Shown piece after piece: positions 1 through 8,160 of a stretch of 43,635 nucleotides of DNA. The notes beneath the pieces were generated by a model. It did no database searches. It saw nothing but the letters and a program-made list of their open reading frames with translations, and was not told the DNA's origin. Source of the stretch: Gammaproteobacteria bacterium (lineage in GTDB: Bacteria > Pseudomonadota > Gammaproteobacteria > Ga0077536); NCBI GenBank assembly GCA_030429865.1, contig JAUIFX010000011.1, forward strand, positions 1 through 43,635, given 5' to 3'. A program made the position numbers and the translations under genes. Within the stretch, counting starts at the first letter, position 1. Each line of letters opens with the position of its first letter.

Positions 1-446
1 TAGAGCAGCGTCACGTGGCTCAGCGGTTCGCTCGCCAGGATAGACTTCACGATCGACAGGATCGGCGTGATGCCGCTGCCGGCCGCGATGCACAGGTAGT
101 TGCGCTCGGCGTCGGCGTCGAGCGGCGTGGTGAAGTTACCGGCCGGCGCCATCACGTCGAGCACGTCGCCGGCGGCGAGCGAGGCGTTGGCGAAGCCCGA
201 GAAGCGCCCACCCGGCACCGCCTTGATTGCGATCTCGAGCCGGTTCTCGTCGACGCCGCTGCAGATCGAGTAGGAACGTCGCACCTCCTCGCCGTCGATC
301 TCGCGGCGCAGCGTGAGGTACTGCCCCTGCCGGAAACGGAACTGCTCGGCAATCTCGTCGGGCACGTCGAAACGCACGCACACGGCATCGTCGGTAACAC
401 GGCGCACGTGCGCAACGGGTAACTGGAAGAATTCGTTCACAGGCAT
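1..446 (-). CDS. paaE: PaaE, reductase of phenylacetyl-CoA epoxidase (3' part missing)
   Basis: PaaE is the reductase that passes NADPH electrons through FAD and a 2Fe-2S centre to the PaaA di-iron site. The 148 codons present read without a stop from an ATG at 446 to the left edge. They show the ferredoxin-reductase FAD motif RSYS (residues 57-60) and the NADP-binding stretch AAGSGITP (121-128). The C-terminal plant-type ferredoxin domain would lie beyond the window. The start overlaps the end of paaD by 10 bases, as expected for coupled translation in this operon. Family and position after paaD make the assignment secure; only completeness is unknown. Confidence 0.93.
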   Translation of the reverse strand, partial: MPVNEFFQLPVAHVRRVTDDAVCVRFDVPDEIAEQFRFRQGQYLTLRREIDGEEVRRSYSICSGVDENRLEIAIKAVPGGRFSGFANASLAAGDVLDVMAPAGNFTTPLDADAERNYLCIAAGSGITPILSIVKSILASEPLSHVTLL

Positions 447-940
447 TTGAAGTAGTCGAAGGGTTCGAGACAGCTGCGGCAGCGGTAGAGCGCCTTGCAG
501 GCGGTGGAGCCGAATTCGCTGACGAGTTCGGTATCGCCGGAGCGGCAGCGCGGACAAGCCACGCCGCGCGGGTGCCCGCCCAGCACGCGCTTGTCGGAAG
601 TCGCCTCGAGCGGCGGCGCGATACCGACTTCGAGCAGCTTCTCGCGCGCGGCAGCGCTCAGCCAGTCGGTGGTCCAGGCGGGTGCGAGGCGGGTCTCGAT
701 GCGAACCTGCGTGCAATGCGCCTCGGCGAGCGCGGCGCGGATGTCGTCGGCGATCGTCTGCATCGCCGGGCAGCCGCTGTAGGTCGGCGTGATCACCACC
801 GTCACGCTGCCGTCGTCGTCCACCGCGACGTCGCGCAGCACGCCGAGGTCGTCAATGGTGAGGATGGGGATCTCCGGATCGCGCACGTCCTCGAGCAGTG
901 CCCGCACGGCGTCCGCGTCGAGCGCGACGGGCGTGCTCAC
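437..940 (-). CDS. paaD: PaaD, MIP18/DUF59-type maturation factor of the epoxidase
   Basis: 167 aa. The N-terminal half is a DUF59/MIP18-like domain; DPEIP near residue 22 and the TPTYSGCPA segment near residue 52 are typical of PaaD. The C-terminal tail carries paired cysteines (CPRC, CKALYRCRSC, ending YFKCL) that look like a zinc ribbon. In other bacteria PaaD is needed for epoxidase activity and probably acts in Fe-S or di-iron assembly rather than catalysis. It shares an ATGA overlap with paaC upstream and overlaps paaE downstream, so it sits inside the paaABCDE transcription unit. Confidence 0.95.
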   Translation of the reverse strand: MSTPVALDADAVRALLEDVRDPEIPILTIDDLGVLRDVAVDDDGSVTVVITPTYSGCPAMQTIADDIRAALAEAHCTQVRIETRLAPAWTTDWLSAAAREKLLEVGIAPPLEATSDKRVLGGHPRGVACPRCRSGDTELVSEFGSTACKALYRCRSCLEPFDYFKCL

Positions 941-1689
941 CAGTCCAGTCCCGGGTAGGCGCGCTGCACGAACTGCATCTCGGCGAGCAGCCGCCCCATG
1001 TGCTCGGTATGCAGTCCCTCGCGCCCACCGTCAGCCTGCCAGTCGTCCGGCGGTACGTTCAGCGTCGCCGCCACGAGGTGCGCTTCGACGATTTGCCGCC
1101 AGCGCGCGCCGAGCTGCGCGAGATCGGGCGCGATGCCGGCCGCCTGCATCGCGTCATCGACCGCATCGGGCGTGAACAACTCGCCCGTGTATGACCACAG
1201 CGCGTCGAGCGCGGCCTGCGCCCGCGCCTGGCTTTCGTCGGTACCGTCGCCGAAACGCAATACCCAGTCACCGCTGCGCCGTGCATGGTAGGCCGCTTCC
1301 TTCACCGCCTTGGCGGCAATCGCGGCGAGTTCCTCGTCGGCCGAAGCACGCAGCGCCTCGAACAGGAGTTGATGATAGACATCGAGCAGGTATTGCCGCA
1401 CGAGCGTGAACGCGTAGTCGCCGTTGGGCAGCTCGCAGATCAGGAAATTGCCGAACTCGCGCTCGTCGCGCAGGTAGGCCAGCGCGTCCTCGTCACGGCC
1501 CTTGCCCTCGATGGCACTCGCGTGGCTGAGCAGCATGCGCGCCCGCCCGATGTGGTCGAGCGCGGTGTTCGCCATGGCTATGTCCTCCTCGAGGAAGGGA
1601 CTGTGGCCACACCACTCCGACAGCCGCTGGCCGAGTACCAGGGCGTTGTCGCCGAGGCGCAGCACGTAGCGGAAGTGCGCGCTGCTCAC
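937..1689 (-). CDS. paaC: PaaC, structural subunit of phenylacetyl-CoA epoxidase
   Basis: 250 aa ferritin-like, mostly helical protein that forms the stable heterodimer with PaaA. Family landmarks are LRLGDNALVLGQRLSEWCGH near the N-terminus, ALDHIGRAR (about residues 44-52), EDALAYLRDEREF, and the C-terminal MGRLLAEMQ followed by ARG-free YPGLDW. PaaC is the non-catalytic partner that shapes the substrate site and stabilises PaaA. Its start overlaps the paaB stop by four bases and its stop overlaps the paaD start, which is typical of this operon. Length is normal for the family. Confidence 0.96.
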   Translation of the reverse strand: MSSAHFRYVLRLGDNALVLGQRLSEWCGHSPFLEEDIAMANTALDHIGRARMLLSHASAIEGKGRDEDALAYLRDEREFGNFLICELPNGDYAFTLVRQYLLDVYHQLLFEALRASADEELAAIAAKAVKEAAYHARRSGDWVLRFGDGTDESQARAQAALDALWSYTGELFTPDAVDDAMQAAGIAPDLAQLGARWRQIVEAHLVAATLNVPPDDWQADGGREGLHTEHMGRLLAEMQFVQRAYPGLDW

Positions 1690-1970
1690 AGCTTGAGCTC
1701 CTCGGGCACGTCGTAGAACGTCGGGTGTCGATAGACCTTGTCGGCGGCCGGCTCGAAGAACGCGTCCTCGTCCTCGAACTGGCTGGCGTGGATGTCGCTC
1801 GAGCGCACCACCCAGATACTCACGCCTTCCTGGCGCCGGGTGTAGGTGTCACGCGCGGCGAGCAGCGCCTGCTCGGCATCAGCCGCGTGCAGGCTGCCGA
1901 TGTGCTTGTGATCGAGACCGCGGCGGCTGCGCACGAAGACTTCCCACAGCGGCAGGTGTTGCTTGCTCAT
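1686..1970 (-). CDS. paaB: PaaB, small subunit of phenylacetyl-CoA epoxidase
   Basis: 94 aa. Near the N-terminus it reads WEVFVRSRRGLDHKHIGSLH, the PaaB signature, followed by YTRRQEGVSIWVVRS. PaaB bridges PaaA-PaaC heterodimers and is needed for full activity of the complex. Two in-frame ATGs (1973 and 1970) follow a GGAG sequence. I chose 1970 because it gives about 7 bases of spacing and the usual MS- N-terminus; 1973 would add one Met. It begins 20 bases after the paaA stop. Confidence 0.95.
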   Translation of the reverse strand: MSKQHLPLWEVFVRSRRGLDHKHIGSLHAADAEQALLAARDTYTRRQEGVSIWVVRSSDIHASQFEDEDAFFEPAADKVYRHPTFYDVPEELKL

Positions 1971-1993
1971 CATCGTTCTCCGTTCGGCCGGAC

Positions 1994-2950
1994 TCAGGCG
2001 GCGCGGCCGGCAGCGCGACGGCGCTGCTTCTCGGCATGGGCCAGCATCGCCTCGCGCACCCATGCGCCCTGCTCGTGCGCGGCGCGGCGATCGCCGATGC
2101 GCTGGCGGTTGCAGGGGCCGTTGCCGTTCAGCACGCGCTGGAACTCGTCCCAATCGATGGCGCCGAAGTCGTAATGTCCGCGCTCCTCGTTCCAGCGCAA
2201 CGCGGGATCGGGGATCTCGAGGCCGATGTGGCGCGCCTGCTCGACGGTCTGGTCGACGAACTTCTGGCGCAGCTCGTCGTTCGACTGCCGCTTGATCTTC
2301 CACTGCATGGACTGCTGCGAGTGCGCGGATTCCGCATCGTGGGGGCCGAACATCATCAGTGTCGGCCACCACCAGCGATTGAGGGCGTCCTGCGCCATGG
2401 CCTTCTGCTCGGCCGAGCCGGCAGCAAGCGTCTGCATGATTTCGTAGCCCTGGCGCTGATGGAAGCTCTCCTCCTTGCAAATCCGCACCATGGCCCGAGC
2501 GTACGGCCCGTAAGACGTACGGCACAGGGAAATCTGGTTGACGATCGCGGCACCGTCGACGAGCCACCCGATGGCGCCGACGTCGGCCCAGCTCAAGGTG
2601 GGGTAGTTGAAAATGCTCGCGTACTTGGCGCGGCCGTCGAGGAGATCGTCGACCATCTGCTCGCGCGAGACCCCGAGCGTCTCCGCCGCGCTGTAGAGAT
2701 ACAGACCGTGGCCGGCTTCGTCCTGCACCTTGGCGAGCAACGTCGCCTTGCGCCGCAACGTGGGCGCGCGCGTGATCCAGTTGCCCTCGGGCAACTGCCC
2801 GACAACCTCGGAGTGCGCGTGCTGGGAAATCTGGCGGACGAGATTGCGCCGGTACTTCTCCGGCATCCAGTCTCGCGGCTCGATTTTCTCCTCGGCCGCG
2901 ATGATCGCGTCGAAGCGCGCCTGCTCGGCGCGGTGGCTCGGATTGTCCAT
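1994..2950 (-). CDS. paaA: PaaA, catalytic di-iron subunit of phenylacetyl-CoA 1,2-epoxidase
   Basis: 318 aa. PaaA oxidises phenylacetyl-CoA to the ring-1,2-epoxide, the first committed ring attack of aerobic phenylacetate catabolism. The ferritin-like di-iron ligand motifs are visible as DEAGH (ExxH) and KEESFH (ExxH), with the conserved [18 protein letters not shown] segment near the C-terminus. It is the first gene of the minus-strand operon paaA-B-C-D-E. The rest of the pathway (paaK, paaG, paaZ, paaJ) and a paa regulator are not in the window. A promoter-like sequence and a short GC hairpin lie upstream. Confidence 0.97.
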   Translation of the reverse strand: MDNPSHRAEQARFDAIIAAEEKIEPRDWMPEKYRRNLVRQISQHAHSEVVGQLPEGNWITRAPTLRRKATLLAKVQDEAGHGLYLYSAAETLGVSREQMVDDLLDGRAKYASIFNYPTLSWADVGAIGWLVDGAAIVNQISLCRTSYGPYARAMVRICKEESFHQRQGYEIMQTLAAGSAEQKAMAQDALNRWWWPTLMMFGPHDAESAHSQQSMQWKIKRQSNDELRQKFVDQTVEQARHIGLEIPDPALRWNEERGHYDFGAIDWDEFQRVLNGNGPCNRQRIGDRRAAHEQGAWVREAMLAHAEKQRRRAAGRAA

Positions 2951-2979
2951 ACGGGTCCCCGTGTGCGGAATCGGCAGAC

Positions 2980-2994
2980 GGCCCGCGACGGGCC
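2980..2994 (-). promoter_or_regulatory. Inverted repeat in the paaA leader
   Basis: GGCCCG-CGA-CGGGCC is a perfect 6-bp dyad 30-44 bases upstream of the paaA ATG. It touches an AGGAGG (minus strand, 2993-2998) that is too far from the start to be the paaA ribosome site. It could be a leader hairpin or a small operator; nothing in the sequence decides. Confidence 0.35.
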
Positions 2995-3004
2995 TCCTGC
3001 CAAA

Positions 3005-3032
3005 AGTATTACATCTCTGCTCCGGATTTCAA
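3005..3032 (-). promoter_or_regulatory. Candidate sigma-70 promoter of paaABCDE
   Basis: On the minus strand TTGAAA (3027-3032) and AATACT (3005-3010) are separated by 16 bases and lie in the only AT-rich stretch between paaA and the divergent GGDEF-EAL gene. The predicted transcript would have a leader of about 48 bases. No ACCGACCGGTCGGT-like PaaR box is present. Confidence 0.4.
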
Positions 3033-3125
3033 TATTTTTGTGTTACGTCCAGTCGGGGCCGGGGTGCCGATTCACCGCGAACCTGCGGCATACTGCGCGC
3101 TCATTTCCGTGACGTCCGCGCCCGC

Positions 3126-5909
3126 ATGACTGCTGCCTCCGCCGCGCCCGCGCCCACGACCACCGGTCGCAACCTCGAACACCTCTCCCTGGCCACCAGC
3201 CTGACCGCCGGTGGCGCCCTGCTCGCGGCTGCCGGTGTCGTCTACATCCTGCGCGACAGCCTGTCACTGCTCACCGCCGGCCTGTGGCTGACCGCCGTCA
3301 CGCTGACGGTGGCGCTGCGCCTGGTCACGGTGCAGCGGTACAAGCAGCGGCTTCGCGCCGGTGGGACGCCGAGCATGCTGGTGTTCGACTACCCGCTCGT
3401 GCTGGTCGGGCTGACGTGGTCGATCGGCGCCCTCACGCTGCCGGGGACGGCTTTCGGCGAAATGCTGATGATGACCTGCCTGTTCGGCCTCGTAGCCGGT
3501 GCCGTGGCCGGCTTCGCCAGCCACCTGCGCGGCGTGCTGTGCCTTGCGCTGTCGAGCGTGCTGCCGTTCAGCGCGGTCATGCTCCTGCACGACGACGCGA
3601 CGCATCGCATGCTGGGCACCGCGCTGGCCCTGTTCTCGGCGCTGCTCGTGGTCGTCGGCCTGCGCCAGGGCCGGCTGGTGCGCGAAGCGTATGCGCACGA
3701 GGCGGCCAACGCCGAGCTGGTGGACAACCTCACGCGGCACGCGAGCGTCATCGAACGTCTCAACGACGAGCTCGAGGCGCGCGTCCGCCTGCGTACCGAC
3801 GAACTGAACCTGCTGGTCAACGAGCTGCGGGAACGCAGCGACGAACTCGAGCACAGCCGCCGGCGCTACCGCGACATCGTCGAACTGAGCAGCGAGCTGA
3901 TCTACAGCGTCGACAGCACCGGGCGCCTGTTGTTTGCCAACCACGCCTGCCTGCGCGTGCTCGGTCTGAGCGACGAGGACATCGCCCGCGGCATCATGAT
4001 GCCGGCATGCATCGCCGAGGACAGCCGTGGGGCGCACCGGGATACGCTGCGCCGCGTCCTCGACGAGCAGGCCTCGTGTCAACTCGCGCTGGCCCTGATC
4101 GGCGCTGACGGGTCCCGCATCGAGCTCGAAGGTACGCTCCACGCGGGCTTCGAGGGCGGCGACACGGCTGCCTTCGGCGTGTTCCGCAACGTCACGGCGG
4201 AACTCGACGCGGCCGCCGCGCTGGAGTCCAGCGAAGCGCGCTTCCAGGCGATCTTCGCGCGCAGCTCCATCAGCATCATGATCCTCGACGCGGAGCTCGA
4301 CATCGTCGAAGCGAATCCGCGCGCGCACGACATCCTCACCCGGCCGGCGGGGACGCTCCAGGGCAACGCCGTGCGCACCATCGTCGGACCGGAACATCGC
4401 ACGACGCTCGAACGCGACATACGCAGCCTGTTCGCCGGCACCGACCACAGCCTTTCGCTCGAGCTCGAGTGCACACGCAGCGGCCAGGACCCGTTCTGGG
4501 CACGCCTCGACCTGAGCGCCATCGCGGATGCCGCGGGGAAACCGCGTTTCGTCGCGTTGCTGCTGCACGACATCTCCGAACGCAAGGCTCTGGAAGATGC
4601 CAACGCCTACCATGCGAGCCACGATTACCTCACCGGGCTCATCAATCGGCGCAGCTTCGAACAACGCCTGGCCTCGCTGCTCGAGGAGCTGCCCGCGGAC
4701 GGCTCGCACGCCCTGGTCTTCTTCGACCTCGACCGCTTCAAACTCATCAACGACACCTGCGGACATTCGACCGGCGATGCCCTGTTGCGGCGCCTGGCCG
4801 CCGATCTCGCCGCCATCGTGCCCCACGACTGCGTGCTCGCGCGTATCGGTGGCGACGAATTCGCGCTGCTCGTTCCCGGCACCTCGAGCGGCGAAGCGAA
4901 GGTCGTCACGCGGGCGCTGATCAAGTGCATCGACGAATTCCGCTTCGAGTACGAAGGGCGCACCCACACGATCGGGGCCAGCGCGGGCATCGTGCTGCTA
5001 CGCGGCGGAGAGACGGTCGACGAAGTCATGCAGAACGCCGATGCGGCCTGCTACGCTGCCAAGCGCAGCGGCCGGAACCGTATCGAGCTGTACAACGCCA
5101 ACCAGTCGGACATGCGCCTGCAGCGCGACCAGATCCGCGCCGTGTCCGTACTCGCCGATGCGCTCGAGACAGGCCGCCTGCGCCTCTACGCGCAGCCCGT
5201 CGCGAGCATCGGCACGGATGCCGGTCGCAACGACACGGGACACTTCGAGCTCCTGCTGCGTCTCAGTGAAGCGGACGGCAGCCTCACCGGGCCCAGCCAG
5301 CTGATGCCGGCGGCCGAGAAATACGGCTACGCGATCGAGGTCGATCAATGGGTCGTGCGCACCACCCTCGACACGCTCGCCGGCCTCGAACCGGACGCGG
5401 CGAACGGCCTCACGTTCGCCGTCAATCTGGCCACGCAGTCGCTGCTCAGCGAACGCTTCGAGGACTTTCTCGCCGCACAGCTGCGTGCCCATCCCTTTGC
5501 CGAACAGCTTTGTTTCGAGATCACCGAGAGCGAGTTCATGTCCAACTTCGAGCGCGCCGCACGCTTCATCCGGCGCATGCGTACCTACGGATGCCACTTC
5601 GCGCTCGACGACTTCGGTACCGGTTTCGCCTCTTACGGCTACCTCAAGGAGCTCGACGTCGACTTCCTGAAGATCGACGGCACCTTCATCCGGGCCATCG
5701 ACGCCAACCCGGTCGACGAAGCGATCGTCCGCTCGATAGCCGGTGTGGCGCGCTCGATGAACATGACGACGATCGCCGAGTACGTCGAACGCGAGGAACA
5801 GATCACGGTGCTGCGTCGCGTCGGCATCGACATGGTGCAGGGTTACGCGGTCGGCCGCGAGGTACCGCTGACCGATGTCGTCGCGCGCTTCGCCCGCGCG
5901 GCCGGTTGA
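3126..5909 (+). CDS. Membrane-bound PAS-GGDEF-EAL cyclic-di-GMP protein
   Basis: 927 aa. Residues about 22-190 hold several hydrophobic segments (a MASE-like membrane sensor). A coiled-coil-like stretch (about 200-245) follows, then PAS domains from about 247 and 372, a GGDEF domain with RIGGDEF intact (GGDEF at 575-579), and an EAL domain. The EAL motif reads ELL (708-710), keeping the glutamate; TES, DDFGTG (828-833), KID and QGY are also present. The position of the inhibitory RxxD site reads VPHD, so product inhibition through that site is probably absent. Both synthesis and hydrolysis of c-di-GMP look possible; which dominates cannot be read. The ATG at 3126 is used because the longer reading frame upstream runs through the divergent promoter and antisense to paaA. 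Ribosome site is weak. Confidence 0.9.
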   Translation: MTAASAAPAPTTTGRNLEHLSLATSLTAGGALLAAAGVVYILRDSLSLLTAGLWLTAVTLTVALRLVTVQRYKQRLRAGGTPSMLVFDYPLVLVGLTWSIGALTLPGTAFGEMLMMTCLFGLVAGAVAGFASHLRGVLCLALSSVLPFSAVMLLHDDATHRMLGTALALFSALLVVVGLRQGRLVREAYAHEAANAELVDNLTRHASVIERLNDELEARVRLRTDELNLLVNELRERSDELEHSRRRYRDIVELSSELIYSVDSTGRLLFANHACLRVLGLSDEDIARGIMMPACIAEDSRGAHRDTLRRVLDEQASCQLALALIGADGSRIELEGTLHAGFEGGDTAAFGVFRNVTAELDAAAALESSEARFQAIFARSSISIMILDAELDIVEANPRAHDILTRPAGTLQGNAVRTIVGPEHRTTLERDIRSLFAGTDHSLSLELECTRSGQDPFWARLDLSAIADAAGKPRFVALLLHDISERKALEDANAYHASHDYLTGLINRRSFEQRLASLLEELPADGSHALVFFDLDRFKLINDTCGHSTGDALLRRLAADLAAIVPHDCVLARIGGDEFALLVPGTSSGEAKVVTRALIKCIDEFRFEYEGRTHTIGASAGIVLLRGGETVDEVMQNADAACYAAKRSGRNRIELYNANQSDMRLQRDQIRAVSVLADALETGRLRLYAQPVASIGTDAGRNDTGHFELLLRLSEADGSLTGPSQLMPAAEKYGYAIEVDQWVVRTTLDTLAGLEPDAANGLTFAVNLATQSLLSERFEDFLAAQLRAHPFAEQLCFEITESEFMSNFERAARFIRRMRTYGCHFALDDFGTGFASYGYLKELDVDFLKIDGTFIRAIDANPVDEAIVRSIAGVARSMNMTTIAEYVEREEQITVLRRVGIDMVQGYAVGREVPLTDVVARFARAAG

Positions 5910-5986
5910 GCCGGCGCGGCGCAGATGCAGCCACGCCACCCTTCGGTGTATAAACGGGGTCCGGCTTTCAACCTGACCAGGCCTCG

Positions 5987-6895
5987 ATGAACCACCCGCT
6001 ACCCGCCCTCGGCCTGGCTGCCGTCCCGGGCCGCCGTCGCCGCACGCTGGAACTCGCGCTGGAGATCGAGCAACGCGGCTTCTCGGGCATTTATTGCCCG
6101 AGCTTCGGCGACGGCCTGGCGCTGTGCGAAGCGCTCGCTTTCACCACCCAGCGGATCGCTTTCGGTACCAGCATCCAGCCCATCTACTACCGCCAGCCGG
6201 AGGATTACGCGCAGACGGTCAGTTTAATCCACGAACTCGCCCCCGGCCGCTTCCGCTTCGGTATCGGGGTCGCCCACGAACCGTCGCTGGCGGCGCGCGG
6301 CATCACCGCCGGTCGCCCGCTCGCCGATACCCGCAGCTTCGTCGAGCGCCTGCGCGCCGCCCCCCGCGCCGGCGAGCAGCCGCCGCTGGTGCTGGCCGCC
6401 CTGCGCCGGCGCATGATCGGCCTCGCGGCGGAAATCGCCGACGGCCTGGTGTTCGCCAATGCCGCGCGCAGCCACATGGCGTTTTCCCTGCACGCGCTGG
6501 CGGAAGCCGGCGGCACCCGCACCGATTTTTTCGTCGGCAACATGATCCCGACGTGCGTGTCTGACGATCTCGAGGCCGCACGCGCCGTCAATCGCAAGAC
6601 GTTGTCGTCCTATGCGCTGCTGCCGAATTACCGCAACTACTGGCGTGAAGCCGGCTACGGCGACGAAATGGATGCGGTCGAGCGCTGCATCGCCGAGAAC
6701 GCCCCCGAACGCATCGGCGCCTGCCTGTCGGACCAGTGGCTAGACGACACCACCATCGCCGGTCCGCCGTCGCGCGTGCGCGAGGAACTCGCGCGCTGGT
6801 ACGAAGCCGGCGTGACGACCCCCATCCTGGTACCGAGTTCGGTCGCCGGTGGCCAGTTCGAAGCGTTCGCCGAACTGTTCGGAGTCTTCGCATGA
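5987..6895 (+). CDS. LLM-class (luciferase-like) flavin/F420-dependent oxidoreductase
   Basis: 302 aa TIM-barrel protein of the bacterial luciferase-like superfamily. Visible features are the early segment with GFSGIYCPSFGDG, the QRIAFGTSIQPIYYRQP strand, the FRFGIGVAHEP segment (about residue 85) and a C-terminal GPPSRVREELARWYEAGV motif typical of F420/FMN LLM enzymes. Substrate and cofactor (FMN or F420) cannot be decided. Its stop overlaps the start of the MlaC-like gene (ATGA at 6892), so the two are translationally coupled, an unusual pairing. A TATAAA box at about 5950 may be its -10 element. Confidence 0.85.
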   Translation: MNHPLPALGLAAVPGRRRRTLELALEIEQRGFSGIYCPSFGDGLALCEALAFTTQRIAFGTSIQPIYYRQPEDYAQTVSLIHELAPGRFRFGIGVAHEPSLAARGITAGRPLADTRSFVERLRAAPRAGEQPPLVLAALRRRMIGLAAEIADGLVFANAARSHMAFSLHALAEAGGTRTDFFVGNMIPTCVSDDLEAARAVNRKTLSSYALLPNYRNYWREAGYGDEMDAVERCIAENAPERIGACLSDQWLDDTTIAGPPSRVREELARWYEAGVTTPILVPSSVAGGQFEAFAELFGVFA

Positions 6896-7530
6896 GGACC
6901 TGGCGACATCCGGCCTGGCACGTTCGGCGAGCACTCCTGCGTGCCTGCGCGGTCGCGATTCTGTTACCGGGCGTGGCCGCCGCGGCGGCCACGGCGGGCG
7001 AGCGCGAACCACTCGAGGTCGTGCGCGAACACGTCGGCACCGCCATTGCGGTGCTGCAGGATCCGTCGTACCGCGAGCGCAACGACGCGCAGCGCGAACG
7101 ACTGTGCGCCATCGCCCACCAGTTGTTCGACATCGAGACCTTCTCGCGGCTCGTACTGATGGCGCGCTGGAAGGAACTCGATCGTGCCGGGCAGGCGGAG
7201 TTCGTCAATGTCTTCGGCGATTTCCTGTGTCGCTACTATCTCTCGCGCCTGCAGCTCTATTACGGCAACGAACAGGTCGATTTCACCGGCCAGGAAATCA
7301 AGTCGGACACCCGCGCGACAGTTCGCGCCAGCGTTTCCTGGCAAGGGCTCGATATCCCGGTCGAAATACGCATGAGCCATCGTGATGGGCGCTGGCGCGC
7401 GTTCGACGTCGTCGTCAGCGGCATCAGCGCCGTGCTCGTCTACCGCGCGCAGTTCCAGCCCCGCCTGCTGGACATCTCCCCGCGAGAGCTGATCGACGAA
7501 CTGCGCGAACGCATCGCCGAGCAAGGCTGA
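6892..7530 (+). CDS. MlaC/Ttg2D-like periplasmic phospholipid-binding protein
   Basis: 212 aa with an N-terminal signal peptide (Arg-rich start, hydrophobic core, cleavage probably near AAA-ATAG at about residue 35). The mature part follows the MlaC pattern: LFDIETFSRLVL, RWKELDRAGQAEFVNVFGDFL, a Tyr-rich helix, and near the end DVVVSGISAVLVYRAQF matching the family's DVxxxGxSxVxxYRxQF. MlaC proteins shuttle phospholipid between outer-membrane MlaA and the inner-membrane MlaFEDB transporter. None of the other mla genes is here, so this is an orphan or paralogue. It overlaps the LLM gene by four bases. Confidence 0.85.
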   Translation: MRTWRHPAWHVRRALLRACAVAILLPGVAAAAATAGEREPLEVVREHVGTAIAVLQDPSYRERNDAQRERLCAIAHQLFDIETFSRLVLMARWKELDRAGQAEFVNVFGDFLCRYYLSRLQLYYGNEQVDFTGQEIKSDTRATVRASVSWQGLDIPVEIRMSHRDGRWRAFDVVVSGISAVLVYRAQFQPRLLDISPRELIDELRERIAEQG

Positions 7531-7531
7531 A

Positions 7532-7566
7532 CGCGCGGACGGCCCGCACCACGGGCGCTCCGCGCG
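7532..7566 (+). terminator. Hairpin terminator after the LLM-MlaC operon
   Basis: CGCGCGGA (7532-7539) pairs with TCCGCGCG (7559-7566), with an inner GCCCG/CGGGC stem and a CACCA loop. There is no T-tract. It begins immediately after the stop codon. Confidence 0.6.
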
Positions 7567-7622
7567 CACCGGCGGAGCCGGCAAACTTCCGCAGGTTTCC
7601 GTGCCGTGTTTTGGCGTGTCTT

Positions 7623-7815
7623 GGGACAGGCATAAATTCGAGACCGGCAGGCATGCCGCGTTTTGGGACAGGCACGAATTCGCGGCGTGCCGTGTTTTGG
7701 GCCAGGCATAAATTCGAGACGGGCAGGCATGCCGCGTTTTGGTGCCGCGTTTTGGGACAGACACGAATTCGCGGCGGGCCGACATGATTCAGGACAGGCA
7801 TCGATTCGCCCGGCT
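7623..7815 (+). repeat. RAYT-associated repeat array, left side (GGACAGGC units)
   Basis: Five units start with GGGACAGGCA or a close variant at 7623, 7665, 7699, 7754 and 7791. Two unit types alternate. Type A (42 bases, 7623 and 7699) continues TAAATTCGAGAC and contains GGCATGCC. Type B (about 34-38 bases, 7665 and 7754) continues CGAATTCG; at 7665 it folds by GGCACG pairing with CGTGCC. Most units end in GCCGYGTTTT. A 13-base partial duplication lies at about 7738-7750. The core is the reverse complement of the core in the right-hand array (9390-9586), with the transposase gene between them. Units vary too much for CRISPR. Confidence 0.8.
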
Positions 7816-8160
7816 GCGCCACTTGCGGGACTGCGAACTAGTTTCGCGGAGTTGCATGGAATCCAGTTGACGGCAACCCGATCGAGACTGAATTGGTCCA
7901 GGCGCGATTGTGCTGAAACTGCTCCGGACCTGGCCGCAGACATCGACCCCGTGACCTCGCGATGCAGCACAAGCCGCGGCAACTGCCGCTTCCCACTGCC
8001 CCGGGGTGGATACGCTTCTGGAAGGCGCACGCTGCCTGCGGACGCTCGGTGACGCGGCTCCGTGGCGCGCACGGTAGTGCGACCGCTGCCGGCACCCCCT
8101 CAAAGAGCCATGGTGTCGTAACCGCGCTCCGGAAACGCTCGCCTGCTCAGCTGCTCGGAC
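7816..8160. other. Non-coding stretch between left array and transposase
   Basis: I see no credible gene here. Reading frames are short, lack ribosome sites and match no family I recognise. It is probably part of, or decayed sequence around, the RAYT island. Confidence 0.5.

Noticed and set aside
3264-4967. Long antisense frame of 567 codons opposite the GGDEF-EAL gene; similar ones at 10395-11984 (-), 16766-19072 (+) and 39139-40842 (+).
   Set aside because: They lie exactly over recognised genes, have no ribosome site or family motif, and are typical shadow frames in GC-rich DNA.
7424-8072. Frames through the left array give Cys/Arg-rich repeated peptides.
   Set aside because: The peptide repeats just reflect DNA repeats; there is no start signal and no domain.
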